Shown one piece after another: positions 45,652-56,351 of a DNA stretch of 64,000 nucleotides (its first letter is position 1; every line of letters begins with the position of its first letter). The DNA is from Sediminibacterium goheungense (GTDB lineage: Bacteria > Bacteroidota > Bacteroidia > Chitinophagales > Chitinophagaceae). Position numbers and translations under genes: made by a program. The stretch is from assembly GCF_004361915.1 (NCBI RefSeq), contig NZ_SNWP01000010.1, positions 496,001 through 560,000 on the forward strand, in the 5' to 3' direction. The notes beneath the pieces were generated by a model. It ran no database searches, was not told where the DNA came from, and saw nothing but the letters and a program-made list of their open reading frames with translations.

Positions 45652-47094
45652 ATGAATCAAACACCCATCACCAAATTATCGGTACTGGAAAAAGTTGGTT
45701 ATAGCCTTGGCGACCTTGCAGCCAATCTTGTGTTCCAGACATTGATGACATACCTAGCCTATTTTTATACAGATATCTATGGTCTGGAAACAAGTCATGC
45801 ATCAGCGCTTATCCTTATTGTAGGTCTTGTTGCCGCATTTGCCTTTAATCCGATTATCGGTGCCATTGCAGACAGAACCGTTTCCAGATGGGGAAAATTC
45901 AGACCCTGGATATTATGGACGGCAGTTCCACTTGGGGCTGTTGCCTTACTGGCATTCAGTACACCTGATTTCTCTTATAAAGGAAAAGTAATCTATGCAG
46001 CTATTACCTATACTTTACTGCTTTTATTATATGCAGCCAATAACCTTCCCTATTCTGCATTAAGCGGTGTTATCATTGGCGACATGAAAGAGCGAAATAG
46101 TATGTCTGCATACCGTTTTGTAGCGGTGATGTTTGCCCAGTTTTTTGTACAGGTATTTATGTTACCCATCATTGAAACTGTCGGCAATGGCAATAAAGCA
46201 GCGGGTATCGAAACCGTCATGACATGGTTAGCCATTATCGGAACTGTGATGCTGATTATTACTTTTTTAACAACCAGAGAACGCATCATACCTAAACCCG
46301 AACAAAAATCGAGTCTTAAAGAAGACCTTGGTGATTTATTCAGAAACAAACCCTGGGTAATCATGCTGGTTCTCACAACACTTGTATTTATTACATTAGC
46401 TATGAAGGGTGGTTCTTATGTCTACTACTTTAAAAACTATGTAGACAAAGAAAGTCTTACCGCCTTTGTAGCACCCATTACAAATGCATTATCGGGTATA
46501 GGTGTAAACTTTTTTGGTGAAGATCCGGTATCTGCGGGCTTCGGTTTGTTTAATGCTGGTGGTATCATTTTTATGATTGTGGGAATCACTTTATCAAAAC
46601 GTTATGCTGATAAATATGGCAAAAGAGATGTTTTTGGCATTGCCTTATTCATTTCTACACTTTTTATACTGGCTTTTGTTTTCTTTCCGCCAACATCTGT
46701 TGCCCTGATGTTTATTTCACAGATTCTGCATGGCTTCTTTTATGGAATCACCATCCCGCTCTTATGGGCTATGATTGCTGATGTGGCAGATTACAGTGAA
46801 TGGAAAAATAACAGAAGAGCAACAGCTATTATTTTCTCCGCCATGATGGTGGGCTTAAAAGTAGGTCTGAGTGTTGGTAGCGCCTTATTAACCGCTATTC
46901 TAAACCTCTTTGATTATGTGCCCAATAGTGATGCTGTGCAGACAGCATCTGCTATTAACGGTACCCGTTTTTTAGTAAGTGTGTTTCCTGCCATTCCTTT
47001 CCTGGTCGGCGCTGCTTTATTATTCTTCTATGAAATCAATAAAAGCATGGAAACAAAAATTGAAACCGATTTAAAAGAAAGACGTAAAGATTAG
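45652..47094 (+). CDS. GPH-family sugar:cation symporter (MelB-like MFS transporter)
   Basis: This 480-residue protein has about 12 membrane spans. VGYSLGDLAANLVFQ and the loop NPIIGAIADRTVSRWGKFRPWIL are the GPH/MelB signature. It probably imports xylobiose, xylo-oligosaccharides or uronates through the inner membrane, next to a GH43 with no signal peptide that would act on the imported products. It lies 27 bases after GH10. Confidence 0.92.
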   Translation: MNQTPITKLSVLEKVGYSLGDLAANLVFQTLMTYLAYFYTDIYGLETSHASALILIVGLVAAFAFNPIIGAIADRTVSRWGKFRPWILWTAVPLGAVALLAFSTPDFSYKGKVIYAAITYTLLLLLYAANNLPYSALSGVIIGDMKERNSMSAYRFVAVMFAQFFVQVFMLPIIETVGNGNKAAGIETVMTWLAIIGTVMLIITFLTTRERIIPKPEQKSSLKEDLGDLFRNKPWVIMLVLTTLVFITLAMKGGSYVYYFKNYVDKESLTAFVAPITNALSGIGVNFFGEDPVSAGFGLFNAGGIIFMIVGITLSKRYADKYGKRDVFGIALFISTLFILAFVFFPPTSVALMFISQILHGFFYGITIPLLWAMIADVADYSEWKNNRRATAIIFSAMMVGLKVGLSVGSALLTAILNLFDYVPNSDAVQTASAINGTRFLVSVFPAIPFLVGAALLFFYEINKSMETKIETDLKERRKD

Positions 47095-47117
47095 TTCTCT
47101 ATAAATTTTATATACTC

Positions 47118-48158
47118 ATGCCTGAAGATCCCATACATCATATTGATTTCGATAAGCTTAACCGGAATGCCATTTCGCAGCCACTGGTAAAGCATATTTA
47201 TACAGCTGACCCATCTGCTCATGTGTTTAATGGTAAGATTTATATCTATCCATCTCATGATATTGAAAATAATATTCCCTTTGATGACCTGGGTAGTCAT
47301 TTTGCCATGGAAGATTACCATATTCTTTCTATGGACTCACCCGACTCGCCTGCTATTGACCATGGTTGCGCATTACATGTAAAAGATGTACCCTGGGCTG
47401 AGAAACAGATGTGGGCGCCGGACGCAGCAGAAAAAAACGGTACTTATTATTTATTTTTCCCGGCTAAGGACCACGAAGGCATTTTCAGGATTGGAGTGGC
47501 AAAAAGTGCTTTACCTATCGGGCCCTTTATTCCTGAACCGTTACCTATACCCAATAGTTTTTCCATTGACCCGGCCGTATTTCAGGATGAAGACGGCGCC
47601 TATTATATGTACTTCGGAGGAATCTGGGGAGGACAATTACAAAGATGGAGAACAGGTAGTTTCAAGGCTGAAGGCGAAGGTCCGCTCGCTCACCTGCCGC
47701 AAGACAATGAACAGGCTTTATGTCCAAAAATAGCGCGATTGTCTGATGATCTTTTATCCTTTACAGAAACACCAAAAGATGTACTTATTATCGATGAAAA
47801 TGGGAACCCATTGTTAGCAGGAGATAACGATCGTCGCTTTTTTGAAGCTAGCTGGGTCCATAAATACAATGGTAAATATTACTTCTCCTATTCTACGGGG
47901 GATACTCATTTTCTATGTTATGCAATCGGCGACAGCCCTTATGGGCCATTCAGATATGCAGGGAAAATTTTAGAACCTGTTGTTGGCTGGACCTCACATC
48001 ATTCTATCTGTGCGTATGAAGGAAAATGGTACCTGTTTTATCATGACAGCAGCCTTAGCAAGGGCGTGACTCACCTGAGAAGCGTGAAACTAACTGAACT
48101 GTTTCATGATGAAAATGGATATATACAAACCATTCAGCCATATAAAAACAATGTATAA
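47118..48158 (+). CDS. Cytoplasmic GH43 beta-xylosidase/arabinofuranosidase
   Basis: This 346-residue protein has no signal peptide. It is a five-bladed propeller with three acidic residues in TADPSAHV, FSIDPAVFQDE and FFEASWVH, as in GH43. Sitting directly after the symporter gene and lacking a signal, it probably splits imported xylo- or arabinoxylo-oligosaccharides inside the cell, releasing xylose for XylA. The exact specificity cannot be told. Confidence 0.88.
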   Translation: MPEDPIHHIDFDKLNRNAISQPLVKHIYTADPSAHVFNGKIYIYPSHDIENNIPFDDLGSHFAMEDYHILSMDSPDSPAIDHGCALHVKDVPWAEKQMWAPDAAEKNGTYYLFFPAKDHEGIFRIGVAKSALPIGPFIPEPLPIPNSFSIDPAVFQDEDGAYYMYFGGIWGGQLQRWRTGSFKAEGEGPLAHLPQDNEQALCPKIARLSDDLLSFTETPKDVLIIDENGNPLLAGDNDRRFFEASWVHKYNGKYYFSYSTGDTHFLCYAIGDSPYGPFRYAGKILEPVVGWTSHHSICAYEGKWYLFYHDSSLSKGVTHLRSVKLTELFHDENGYIQTIQPYKNNV

Positions 48159-48169
48159 AGCTACCTGCC

Positions 48170-49819
48170 ATGATTAGAAGGATATTATCCCTTATACTGC
48201 TAACATCTGTAATGATCAAAATGCCAGCTCAATCATTCCAGAATCCGATTCTTGCAGGTTATTACCCTGATCCGAGCATTTGCAAAGCGGGTGAAGACTA
48301 CTATATCGTCAACTCTTCTTTTGCATATTATCCTGGTCTTCCGCTGTTTCACAGTAAGGATCTGCTTAACTGGAAACAGATTGGCTATGCGATGAACAGA
48401 CCGGAACAGCTTAATCTTGACGGCGCAGGGGTATCGAGAGGATTATTTGCACCTTCTATCTCATATCATAATGGCACATTTTACATTGTGTGTACCGAAG
48501 TAAGCAAATTGGGCAACTTTGTCATCACTGCCAAAGATCCGAAAGGCCCCTGGACTAATCCGGTAAAACTGCCCCAGGTAAATGGCATTGATCCATCTCT
48601 GTTCTTTGATGATAATGGAAAGACCTATATCGTTTTCAACAGTATTCCACCGAACAATGTATCCATGCACGATGGACACAGAACGATCCGGATGTTTGAA
48701 TTCGATCCTGTAAACCTCAAAGTAATTGGTGAAGAAAAATTATTAATCAATGGAGGAACCGATATGGCCAAAAAACCAGTCTGGATTGAAGGACCTCACT
48801 TTATAAAAAAAGATGGCTGGTATTATTTAATATGTGCAGAAGGCGGAACCGGTTATAATCATTCTGAAGTGGTTTTCAGAAGTAAATCACCTGAAGGTCC
48901 CTTCGTTTCTTACGAGAAGAATCCTATCCTTACCCAGAGGCAGCTTGACCCAAAAAGAAAATATCCGATTACCACTGCCGGGCATGCTGATTTTGTAGAG
49001 GGTAAAGACGGTAAATGGTGGGGCATATTTCTTGCCTGCCGAGCCTATGGTGATGACTATTACAATACCGGACGAGAAACTTTTATGGCACCTGTGGTCT
49101 GGAAAAACGGCTGGCCTGAGTTTGACCTCGGTGGAGATGAAGTAAAATACAGCTATCCCATCAATGCCAAAATTGATAAAAAACGGGAAGCATTTAATGG
49201 CAACTATCATTTCAAAGATGAATTCGATCAGTCTTCATTAAATGTGAGATACCAGTTTCTGAGAACAGTAAGAAATGAATGGTACAGTCTTAAGAACAAA
49301 CCTGGATCATTGTCGTTACAATTACAAAGTGAAACCGCTTCAGGCAGGGGAAATCCATCTTTTATTTCTTTTCACCAGCCACACCTGAAGGGCTATGCAG
49401 CTACAGCTCTCAACTTTACACCTGCATCAGAAAATGAAAAAGCCGGCATTCTTTTATTTCAGAATGAAAAAGTGCATTACTACCTGTGCAAATCCATTAA
49501 AGAAGGTAAAGAGGTTGTAGAACTCTATAAAGCCGATTCATTAGTGAAATCTATTCCTCTGAATATACAGGCAGGAAAAGAAATCTATTTTAAAATAGAA
49601 GCAAAAACAGATGAGTATGCTTTCTATTATGCCACACAGAAAGACAAATGGAATGTGTTGATGGATCATGCAGATGCAAAATATCTGAGTACAAAATCAG
49701 CAGGTGGTTTTGTGGGGTGCGTTTATGCCATGTATGCAACTTCAAATGGAAAGCCATCTGCTAGTCAGGCTCACTATGATTGGTTTGAAATAAAAAATAA
49801 CGATGATATGTATAAATAA
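48170..49819 (+). CDS. Exported GH43 with C-terminal beta-sandwich
   Basis: This 549-residue protein has a signal peptide ending in MPAQ. The propeller acids are in YYPDPSICK, NGIDPSLFFDD and VWIEGPHFIKK. From about residue 345 a beta-sandwich (the GH43 C2-like accessory domain of XynB-type xylosidases) follows. It probably acts in the periplasm on xylo- or arabinoxylo-oligosaccharides. Confidence 0.9.
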   Translation: MIRRILSLILLTSVMIKMPAQSFQNPILAGYYPDPSICKAGEDYYIVNSSFAYYPGLPLFHSKDLLNWKQIGYAMNRPEQLNLDGAGVSRGLFAPSISYHNGTFYIVCTEVSKLGNFVITAKDPKGPWTNPVKLPQVNGIDPSLFFDDNGKTYIVFNSIPPNNVSMHDGHRTIRMFEFDPVNLKVIGEEKLLINGGTDMAKKPVWIEGPHFIKKDGWYYLICAEGGTGYNHSEVVFRSKSPEGPFVSYEKNPILTQRQLDPKRKYPITTAGHADFVEGKDGKWWGIFLACRAYGDDYYNTGRETFMAPVVWKNGWPEFDLGGDEVKYSYPINAKIDKKREAFNGNYHFKDEFDQSSLNVRYQFLRTVRNEWYSLKNKPGSLSLQLQSETASGRGNPSFISFHQPHLKGYAATALNFTPASENEKAGILLFQNEKVHYYLCKSIKEGKEVVELYKADSLVKSIPLNIQAGKEIYFKIEAKTDEYAFYYATQKDKWNVLMDHADAKYLSTKSAGGFVGCVYAMYATSNGKPSASQAHYDWFEIKNNDDMYK

Positions 49820-49838
49820 ATGATCCATTGAACTGCTT

Positions 49839-52457
49839 ATGAAAAAGATTGCTGCCATTGCCCTGCTACTTACCGGATTACACAGTAAAGCACAGGAATA
49901 TAAATCATACCCTATGTGGAATCATCATTTACCCATGGAACTAAGGGTAAATGATGTGGTAAAAAGACTGACATTAGAAGAAAAAGTTGCACAAATGTTA
50001 AACGCTACACCAGCAGTACCGCGATTGGGTATTCCTGCATACGACTGGTGGAACGAAGTGTTACATGGAGTAGCAAGAACACCTTATAAAGTTACATCGT
50101 ACCCACAGGCCATTGCGATGGCGGCTACCTGGGATACCAATTCCTTAAAAACGATGGCCGATTATTCCGCCATTGAAGGAAGGGCCGTACATAACAAAGC
50201 TATTCAGGAAAACAAAACCAATGAACGTTACCTGGGTCTTACTTACTGGACACCCAATATCAATATTTTCAGAGATCCGCGATGGGGTCGCGGGCAGGAG
50301 ACTTATGGCGAAGATCCATTTCTAACAAAATACCTGGGTGCTTCTTTTGTAAGAGGCTTACAGGGTAATGATCCAAAATACCTGAAAGCAGCGGCATGTG
50401 CCAAACACTTTGCGGTACACAGTGGCCCTGAACCATCCAGGCATTCCGATAATTTCAACCCTACTGTGTATGACCTCTGGGATACTTATCTGCCAGCTTT
50501 TAAAGAATTGATTACAAAAGCCAATGTAGAAGGTGTAATGTGTGCGTATAATGCAGTAAACACGCAACCCTGCTGCGGTAATGATCTTTTGATGAATGAT
50601 ATACTCCGCAAACAATGGAAATTCACAGGATATGTTACCAGCGATTGCTGGGCCATCGATGATTTTTATAAATACCATAAAACACATGCATCTGCAACTG
50701 AATCCGCAGTGGATGCCGTACTACATGGTACTGATCTGGAATGTGGCCAGACCGTATATAAAACACTGATTGATGCGGTAAAACAAGGACTTATCAAAGA
50801 ATCACAAATTGATATTTCGCTAAAGCGATTATTCACTACCCGTTTTAAACTGGGTATGTTTGATCCACCATCAATGGTGCCCTATGCGCAAACACCGGCA
50901 TCTGCCCTGGAAGCCCCTGCTCATCAGGCACATGCTTTGAAAATGGCACAACAGTCGATCGTATTATTGAAAAATGAGAACAACACCTTACCACTTTCCA
51001 AAAAAATTAAAAAAATTGCAGTAGTTGGTCCGAATGCAGACAATAGCATTGCTGTACTCGGGAACTACAATGGTGTTCCATCAAAAGTGATTACTTTATT
51101 ACAGGGTATTAGAAACAAATTAGGCAGCAATGTTGAAATAATATATGAGAAAGCTATCAATTTCACCAATGATACTTTATTAATTTATAGCGACCAATCA
51201 ACAAGCTTTAACTGGAACGGCCAGCAGGGATTCAAAGCTGAATACTATAATAACCGTGAATTGAGCGGTACTCCCCTTATCAGCAAAATGGAGAAAATAC
51301 CAGATCATTTCTGGCAGGAAGGTGAAAACGTGGTTGATGGCATAAAAGCCAATAATTTTTCTGCCCGTTACAGTTCTGCTTTCACAGCTACAAAGGATGG
51401 AGAATTTAGTCTGGAAGTAGAAGCTGATGACGGATATCGGCTCATCATCAATGAAAAAGAAGTCATCAATGCATGGCAGCGCAACCGTTGGGGAGCACGT
51501 ACCTATCGACTCAAGACAAAGAAGGATACTGTTTATAAGATCGTTCTTGAATACTGGCAGGGTGATGGGAAAGCCAATGTCAGACTCCGTACTGGTAATT
51601 TTGAAAAAACAGATTTTACAGCTTTAGCCAACAGATTATCAGGTGCAGATGCCATCATTTTTGCGGGAGGTATTTCTCCTCAACTGGAAGGAGAAGAAAT
51701 GAGGGTTGATTACCCCGGTTTTAACGGTGGCGATCGAACCAGTATTCAACTACCCGTTGTACAAACCAATTTACTCAAAGCATTGCATGCAACCGGTAAA
51801 CCCGTAGTGTTCGTAATGATGACTGGCAGCGCTATTGCTACCCCATGGGAAAGCAGCAATATACCAGCTATTATGAATGCATGGTATGGTGGACAAAGTG
51901 CAGGAACTGCTATTGCAGATGTACTCTTTGGAGATTACAACCCCGCTGGTCGCCTTCCGGTAACTTTTTATGAAAAAGATAGTGACCTCCCGGGATTTTC
52001 AGATTATTCTATGGAAGGCAGAACGTATCGCTATTTTAAAGGGAATCCCTTATATCCTTTTGGATATGGCCTCAGCTATACCAGGTTCACTTATTCAGGT
52101 CTAACCATCCCTAAATCCATTACAGTAAATAAACCCGTAAAAATTCGTATACAGGTAAAAAATACAGGCGAAAAAGATGGAGAAGAAGTGGTGCAGTTAT
52201 ATGTATCACATCAGCAAACAAAACATAAAATACCAGTACGTGCTTTAAAGGGATTTCAAAGAATTCTGTTGAAAGCTGGCGAAAGCAGGTTGATTGATTT
52301 TGTTCTCAGCCCGGAAGATCTTTCATTGGTAAATGAAAGCAATGGAATGAGTTATCAGCCAAAGGGAAAAGTGCAGATAAGTATTGGTGGCGGACAACCG
52401 GGTGTTAAAAATAAAACAACCAGTAATGTAGTAAGTACCGAATTGCAGGTATTGTAA
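49839..52457 (+). CDS. Exported GH3 beta-xylosidase/glucosidase with PA14 insert
   Basis: This 872-residue protein has a signal peptide (KIAAIALLLTGLHSKAQ). The GH3 N-domain has KHFAVHSGPEPSRH and nucleophile Asp in GYVTSDCWAIDDF. The C-domain has VVGPNADNSIAVLGNYNG, interrupted by a PA14 domain (about residues 455-585, KAEYYNNRELSGTP to GKANVRLRTG). A fibronectin-III-like domain ends the protein. PA14 inserts in GH3 often shape the pocket or bind carbohydrate. In this locus it probably works as a periplasmic beta-xylosidase. Confidence 0.94.
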   Translation: MKKIAAIALLLTGLHSKAQEYKSYPMWNHHLPMELRVNDVVKRLTLEEKVAQMLNATPAVPRLGIPAYDWWNEVLHGVARTPYKVTSYPQAIAMAATWDTNSLKTMADYSAIEGRAVHNKAIQENKTNERYLGLTYWTPNINIFRDPRWGRGQETYGEDPFLTKYLGASFVRGLQGNDPKYLKAAACAKHFAVHSGPEPSRHSDNFNPTVYDLWDTYLPAFKELITKANVEGVMCAYNAVNTQPCCGNDLLMNDILRKQWKFTGYVTSDCWAIDDFYKYHKTHASATESAVDAVLHGTDLECGQTVYKTLIDAVKQGLIKESQIDISLKRLFTTRFKLGMFDPPSMVPYAQTPASALEAPAHQAHALKMAQQSIVLLKNENNTLPLSKKIKKIAVVGPNADNSIAVLGNYNGVPSKVITLLQGIRNKLGSNVEIIYEKAINFTNDTLLIYSDQSTSFNWNGQQGFKAEYYNNRELSGTPLISKMEKIPDHFWQEGENVVDGIKANNFSARYSSAFTATKDGEFSLEVEADDGYRLIINEKEVINAWQRNRWGARTYRLKTKKDTVYKIVLEYWQGDGKANVRLRTGNFEKTDFTALANRLSGADAIIFAGGISPQLEGEEMRVDYPGFNGGDRTSIQLPVVQTNLLKALHATGKPVVFVMMTGSAIATPWESSNIPAIMNAWYGGQSAGTAIADVLFGDYNPAGRLPVTFYEKDSDLPGFSDYSMEGRTYRYFKGNPLYPFGYGLSYTRFTYSGLTIPKSITVNKPVKIRIQVKNTGEKDGEEVVQLYVSHQQTKHKIPVRALKGFQRILLKAGESRLIDFVLSPEDLSLVNESNGMSYQPKGKVQISIGGGQPGVKNKTTSNVVSTELQVL

Positions 52458-52481
52458 TCTGCAGTATATAAATGCCATACC

Positions 52482-53474
52482 ATGAAAAAAACAAAAAACA
52501 GAAGCGTTCTATTTGCCGCTTTCTTACTGACGTTCGCCTGTAATATTTCCCTAGCACAGAAAAAGGAAAAATTATGGTTGGATATTTCAGATGGCCTACA
52601 TATTGGCTACAAGCAGCAAAAGCTGCTTACCTATCAATTCAATACCGCATATCCTCCAGCCGGTCAGGATACTAATTATAAAAGAAGTGGATTTATTCAT
52701 CCATTAAATACACCCAACGGACAAACCCTTACAAGGATACAACCACCAGATCATTACCATCATTATGGTATATGGAACCCATGGACACATACTGTTTTCG
52801 AGAAAGACACTGTTGATTTCTGGAATATAAAAGGTCATCAGGGAACAGTTCGTTTTGCAAAATTTACTTCGCAAAAAAGTACCCCTGACGCAGTGGAATA
52901 TACCGCATTACATGAACACATTGTATTTAAGAAAAATGGCAGTGAAAAAGTGGCGTTAAATGAGTGGCAAACCGTAAAAGTCCATTCTTATAATGAAAAA
53001 GACAAGTCATATGTGATTGATATCACTTCCAGAATGGAATGTGCAACTACGAGCCCTTTATTAATTGTAGCCTATCGTTATGCAGGTTTAGGATGGCGTG
53101 CTACAGAGTACTGGAACAAAGACAATTCAGAAATGCTCACTTCTGAAGGTAATACAAGAGACAATACGGATAATTCAAAAGCGAAGTGGATCATCACATA
53201 TGGATCTCTGCCCGATAATGATGAAGGTGGAATCATGATGTTATCACATCCTTCCAATTACAACCATCCTGAACCATTGCGTATTTGGGACAAAAAAGCG
53301 AATGGTGGACGTGGAGATGTATTTGTAAATTTTGCTCCTACCAAAGACAAAGACTGGCTATTGGAACCCGGCAAGACTTATATATTGAAATACAGAATGG
53401 TGGTTTTTAACGGTAAAAAGGATGCAGTAAAAGCAGAGAAAGCCTGGCAGTCATATGTAGCTGAGGTAAAATAG
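52482..53474 (+). CDS. Exported DUF6807 (PmoA-like) protein
   Basis: This 330-residue protein has a signal peptide ending in ISLAQ. It contains the family's His-rich PPDHYHHYGIWNPWTH near residue 88, in a beta-rich fold, with GFIHPLNTPNGQTLTRI just before it. Many DUF6807 proteins sit beside Gfo/Idh/MocA dehydrogenases in Bacteroidota sugar loci, as this one does. The function is unknown; the clustered His residues suggest a metal or sugar site. Confidence 0.85.
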   Translation: MKKTKNRSVLFAAFLLTFACNISLAQKKEKLWLDISDGLHIGYKQQKLLTYQFNTAYPPAGQDTNYKRSGFIHPLNTPNGQTLTRIQPPDHYHHYGIWNPWTHTVFEKDTVDFWNIKGHQGTVRFAKFTSQKSTPDAVEYTALHEHIVFKKNGSEKVALNEWQTVKVHSYNEKDKSYVIDITSRMECATTSPLLIVAYRYAGLGWRATEYWNKDNSEMLTSEGNTRDNTDNSKAKWIITYGSLPDNDEGGIMMLSHPSNYNHPEPLRIWDKKANGGRGDVFVNFAPTKDKDWLLEPGKTYILKYRMVVFNGKKDAVKAEKAWQSYVAEVK

Positions 53475-53594
53475 CTGAAGCAGCATGGGAAATAAGAGCG
53501 GCGCTGGTTATAGGGCTATTGGAATAGCAGAGACCACGCTATATGGACAATCTTAATGTAGTATAAATGAATATTCATTCACATAAACCAACTC

Positions 53595-54977
53595 ATGATG
53601 ACCAAAAGAAAGCAATCACGCAGGACGTTTCTGGGTAATTCTCTAAAGGCATCTGCTATGCTGGCATTTCCCTCCATTGTACCCATCAGTGTTTTCGGAA
53701 AAAATGCACCCAGTAATCGTATTAACATAGCCGCCATTGGTAGTGGTCGGATTGCACGTATACATGACATGCCAGGAGTGTGGCAATATGATTATGCGCA
53801 GTTGATGGCCGTTTGCGATCTGGATAGTAAACGAGCGGAAGAAGGGAAAAAACTAGTGAATGAATATTATACCAAAAAGAATGGTACACCATTCGACGGT
53901 GTAAAAATGTATACAGACTATCGGGAACTGCTGTTAAATAAAGATATAGATGCAGTACTCATCAGCACACCCGATCACACGCATACAATGATTGGTGCAG
54001 CTGCAGCTAGAGCCGGGAAACATATATATATGCAAAAGCCGGCTTCTCTTACCATTGCTGAAGGAAGAATTATCAGTAATGTAGTAACCAAAAGTGGTAT
54101 TAAATTTCAAATCGGTAGTCAACAGAGAAGCAGCGATCAGTTTCGATATGCCGCTGAACTGGTAAGAAACGGAAGAATCGGTGAGCTCAAAACCGTATAT
54201 GTGGGTTTACCCGGAGATCCTCCTGGTGGCAATAAAGAAAAAATGCCTGTACCATCTAATCTTGATTACGATATGTGGCTGGCATCTACACCTGAAGTTT
54301 ATTATACAGTAGACAGGGTGCATCCACAATCAGGGTATGATCGACCAGGCTGGTTACGATGCGAACAGTTTGGCGCCGGTATGATTACGGGATGGGGGGC
54401 ACATCATATAGACAGTGCGCATTGGGGAATGGGCATGGAAACCAGTGGCCCGGTTGAAATATGGTCAGAAAAAGCTGAATTTGCTAGCGGTGGCCTTTGG
54501 GATGTACACGGCATATTTAAAACCGGTGCCCGTTATGCCAATGGTGTTACGATGATTGTAAGCAATGAATTTCAAAATGGAATAAAATTCGAAGGAACAA
54601 AGGGATGGATCTTCGTTTCAAGGGGCGACTATCAGGTAACATCATCCGATCCGTCAAAACCAGGAGAGAGAGCTAAAAGACTGGATGCCAGCGACCCTTC
54701 CCTCCTTACTTCTGTTATTGGAGAAAATGAATTTCATTTTACAGTAAGCAAGGAGCACCATGGCAACTGGCTCGAAGCGATCAGAGATAACAAAGCTACC
54801 ATTGCACCTGTAGAAGAAGCCCATCGCGCCTGCTCAGCCTGTTTACTGCACCATATTGCCATGAAGCTGAACAGAAAGCTTTACTGGGATCCCAAAAAAG
54901 AGCAATTTAAAAATGATGCAGAAGCCAATGCCATGCTCAGCCGCCCACAAAGAAAACAATATGAAGTAAAAGAGTGA
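53595..54977 (+). CDS. Tat-exported Gfo/Idh/MocA oxidoreductase
   Basis: This 460-residue protein has a Tat-type signal (KRKQSRRTFLGNSLKASAM), so it is exported folded, probably with bound NAD(P). The Rossmann start is INIAAIGSGRIARIHDMPG, then DAVLISTPDHTHTMIG and the conserved Lys in YMQKPASLTIAEG, as in this family. It probably oxidises or reduces a sugar hydroxyl. It lies 120 bases after the DUF6807 gene and 4 bases before the next oxidoreductase. Confidence 0.92.
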   Translation: MMTKRKQSRRTFLGNSLKASAMLAFPSIVPISVFGKNAPSNRINIAAIGSGRIARIHDMPGVWQYDYAQLMAVCDLDSKRAEEGKKLVNEYYTKKNGTPFDGVKMYTDYRELLLNKDIDAVLISTPDHTHTMIGAAAARAGKHIYMQKPASLTIAEGRIISNVVTKSGIKFQIGSQQRSSDQFRYAAELVRNGRIGELKTVYVGLPGDPPGGNKEKMPVPSNLDYDMWLASTPEVYYTVDRVHPQSGYDRPGWLRCEQFGAGMITGWGAHHIDSAHWGMGMETSGPVEIWSEKAEFASGGLWDVHGIFKTGARYANGVTMIVSNEFQNGIKFEGTKGWIFVSRGDYQVTSSDPSKPGERAKRLDASDPSLLTSVIGENEFHFTVSKEHHGNWLEAIRDNKATIAPVEEAHRACSACLLHHIAMKLNRKLYWDPKKEQFKNDAEANAMLSRPQRKQYEVKE

Positions 54978-54981
54978 TGTA

Positions 54982-56346
54982 ATGAAAAAAACAATTATTA
55001 AAGTAAGCAGTCTGTTTTTAATATGTATGGCTTGCAAAGACTCAAACCTTACCAAACAGAAACCTTTTCAGCTGATTACGATAGATCCGGGACATTTCCA
55101 CGCTGCATTGGTACAGAAAACGATGTATCCCGACATAGATTCTACTGTATACGTGTATGCACCTGCCGGAAATGATCTGCAACTTCACCTAGATAGAATC
55201 AGCAGCTACAATAACAGAAAAGAAAACCCTACACAATGGAATGAACAGGTATATACAGGTGATGATTTTTTTGAAAAAATGATTCAGGAGAAAAAAGGTA
55301 ATCTCGTAGTACTGAGTGGCAATAACCAGAAAAAAACAGATTATATACTTACAGCTCTTCAAAATGGATTTCATGTATTGGCCGATAAACCGATGGCGAT
55401 AGATGCGATAGGTTTTGAAAAACTGAAACAGGCTTTTGCCATTGCTGAAAAAAACAAACACCTGTTATATGATATCATGACTGAAAGGTTTGAAATCAAT
55501 ACCATCTTGCAAAGAGAATTATCAAAGCTCCCCGAAGTTTTTGGAACTCTTGAAAAAGGAAGCCAGGATCATCCTGCTATCACGAAAGAAAGTGTACATC
55601 ATTTTTATAAATATGTTTCTGGATCAGTACTTACACGACCTGCCTGGTTTCTGGATGTTGCACAGCAGGGAGAAGGTATTGCAGATGTAATGACACATCT
55701 CGTTGATCTTGTACAATGGGAATGTTTTCCGGAAACCATTATTGACTACACAAAAGATATCAGGGTTCTTTCTGCAAAACGATGGTCAACACCCGTTACC
55801 TTACATGAATTTACAGCCATCACGAAGTTACCGGCATTCCCTTCTTTCCTTAAACCTGAAAAAAACGACTCAATCATCGAAGTGTTTTCCAATGGGGAAA
55901 TCAATTATATACTTAAAGGTATACATGCAAAAACATCCGTTATATGGAATTATAAAGCACCGGAAGGAAGCGGCGATACCCACTACTCAATCATGAGAGG
56001 CACAAAAGCCAATCTGATCATCAGACAGGGTAAAGAAGAACAATTTCAGACCACACTTTACATTGAACCCGTAAAACATAATGCTGCATATAAAGAAGTA
56101 CTTATGGATGCCATAAAAAAATTAGCGGAAAAATACAATGGCATTCAATTATCTGCTGTTAAAAAGGGCTGGATCGTTAAGATACCTGATACACTAAAAG
56201 AAGGGCACGAAGCACATTTTGCCAGCGTAATGGAGAATTACCTGAACTATGTAAAAAATAATTCGATGCCTGCATGGGAAGTGCCGAATATGATTGCTAA
56301 ATATTATACTACTACTACTGCATTAACACTTGCTTTGAAAAAATAA
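54982..56346 (+). CDS. Lipoprotein Gfo/Idh/MocA-like oxidoreductase
   Basis: This 454-residue protein has a lipobox (FLICMACK) that anchors it in the envelope. The Rossmann-like part (LITIDPGHFHAALV, NLVVLSGNNQKK, HVLADKPMAI with the family Lys) is intact but lacks the classic GxGxxG glycine loop, so cofactor binding may differ. It is five bases after the Tat-exported oxidoreductase and may form a complex with it. The substrate is unknown. Confidence 0.82.
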   Translation: MKKTIIKVSSLFLICMACKDSNLTKQKPFQLITIDPGHFHAALVQKTMYPDIDSTVYVYAPAGNDLQLHLDRISSYNNRKENPTQWNEQVYTGDDFFEKMIQEKKGNLVVLSGNNQKKTDYILTALQNGFHVLADKPMAIDAIGFEKLKQAFAIAEKNKHLLYDIMTERFEINTILQRELSKLPEVFGTLEKGSQDHPAITKESVHHFYKYVSGSVLTRPAWFLDVAQQGEGIADVMTHLVDLVQWECFPETIIDYTKDIRVLSAKRWSTPVTLHEFTAITKLPAFPSFLKPEKNDSIIEVFSNGEINYILKGIHAKTSVIWNYKAPEGSGDTHYSIMRGTKANLIIRQGKEEQFQTTLYIEPVKHNAAYKEVLMDAIKKLAEKYNGIQLSAVKKGWIVKIPDTLKEGHEAHFASVMENYLNYVKNNSMPAWEVPNMIAKYYTTTTALTLALKK

Positions 56347-56351
56347 GATCC

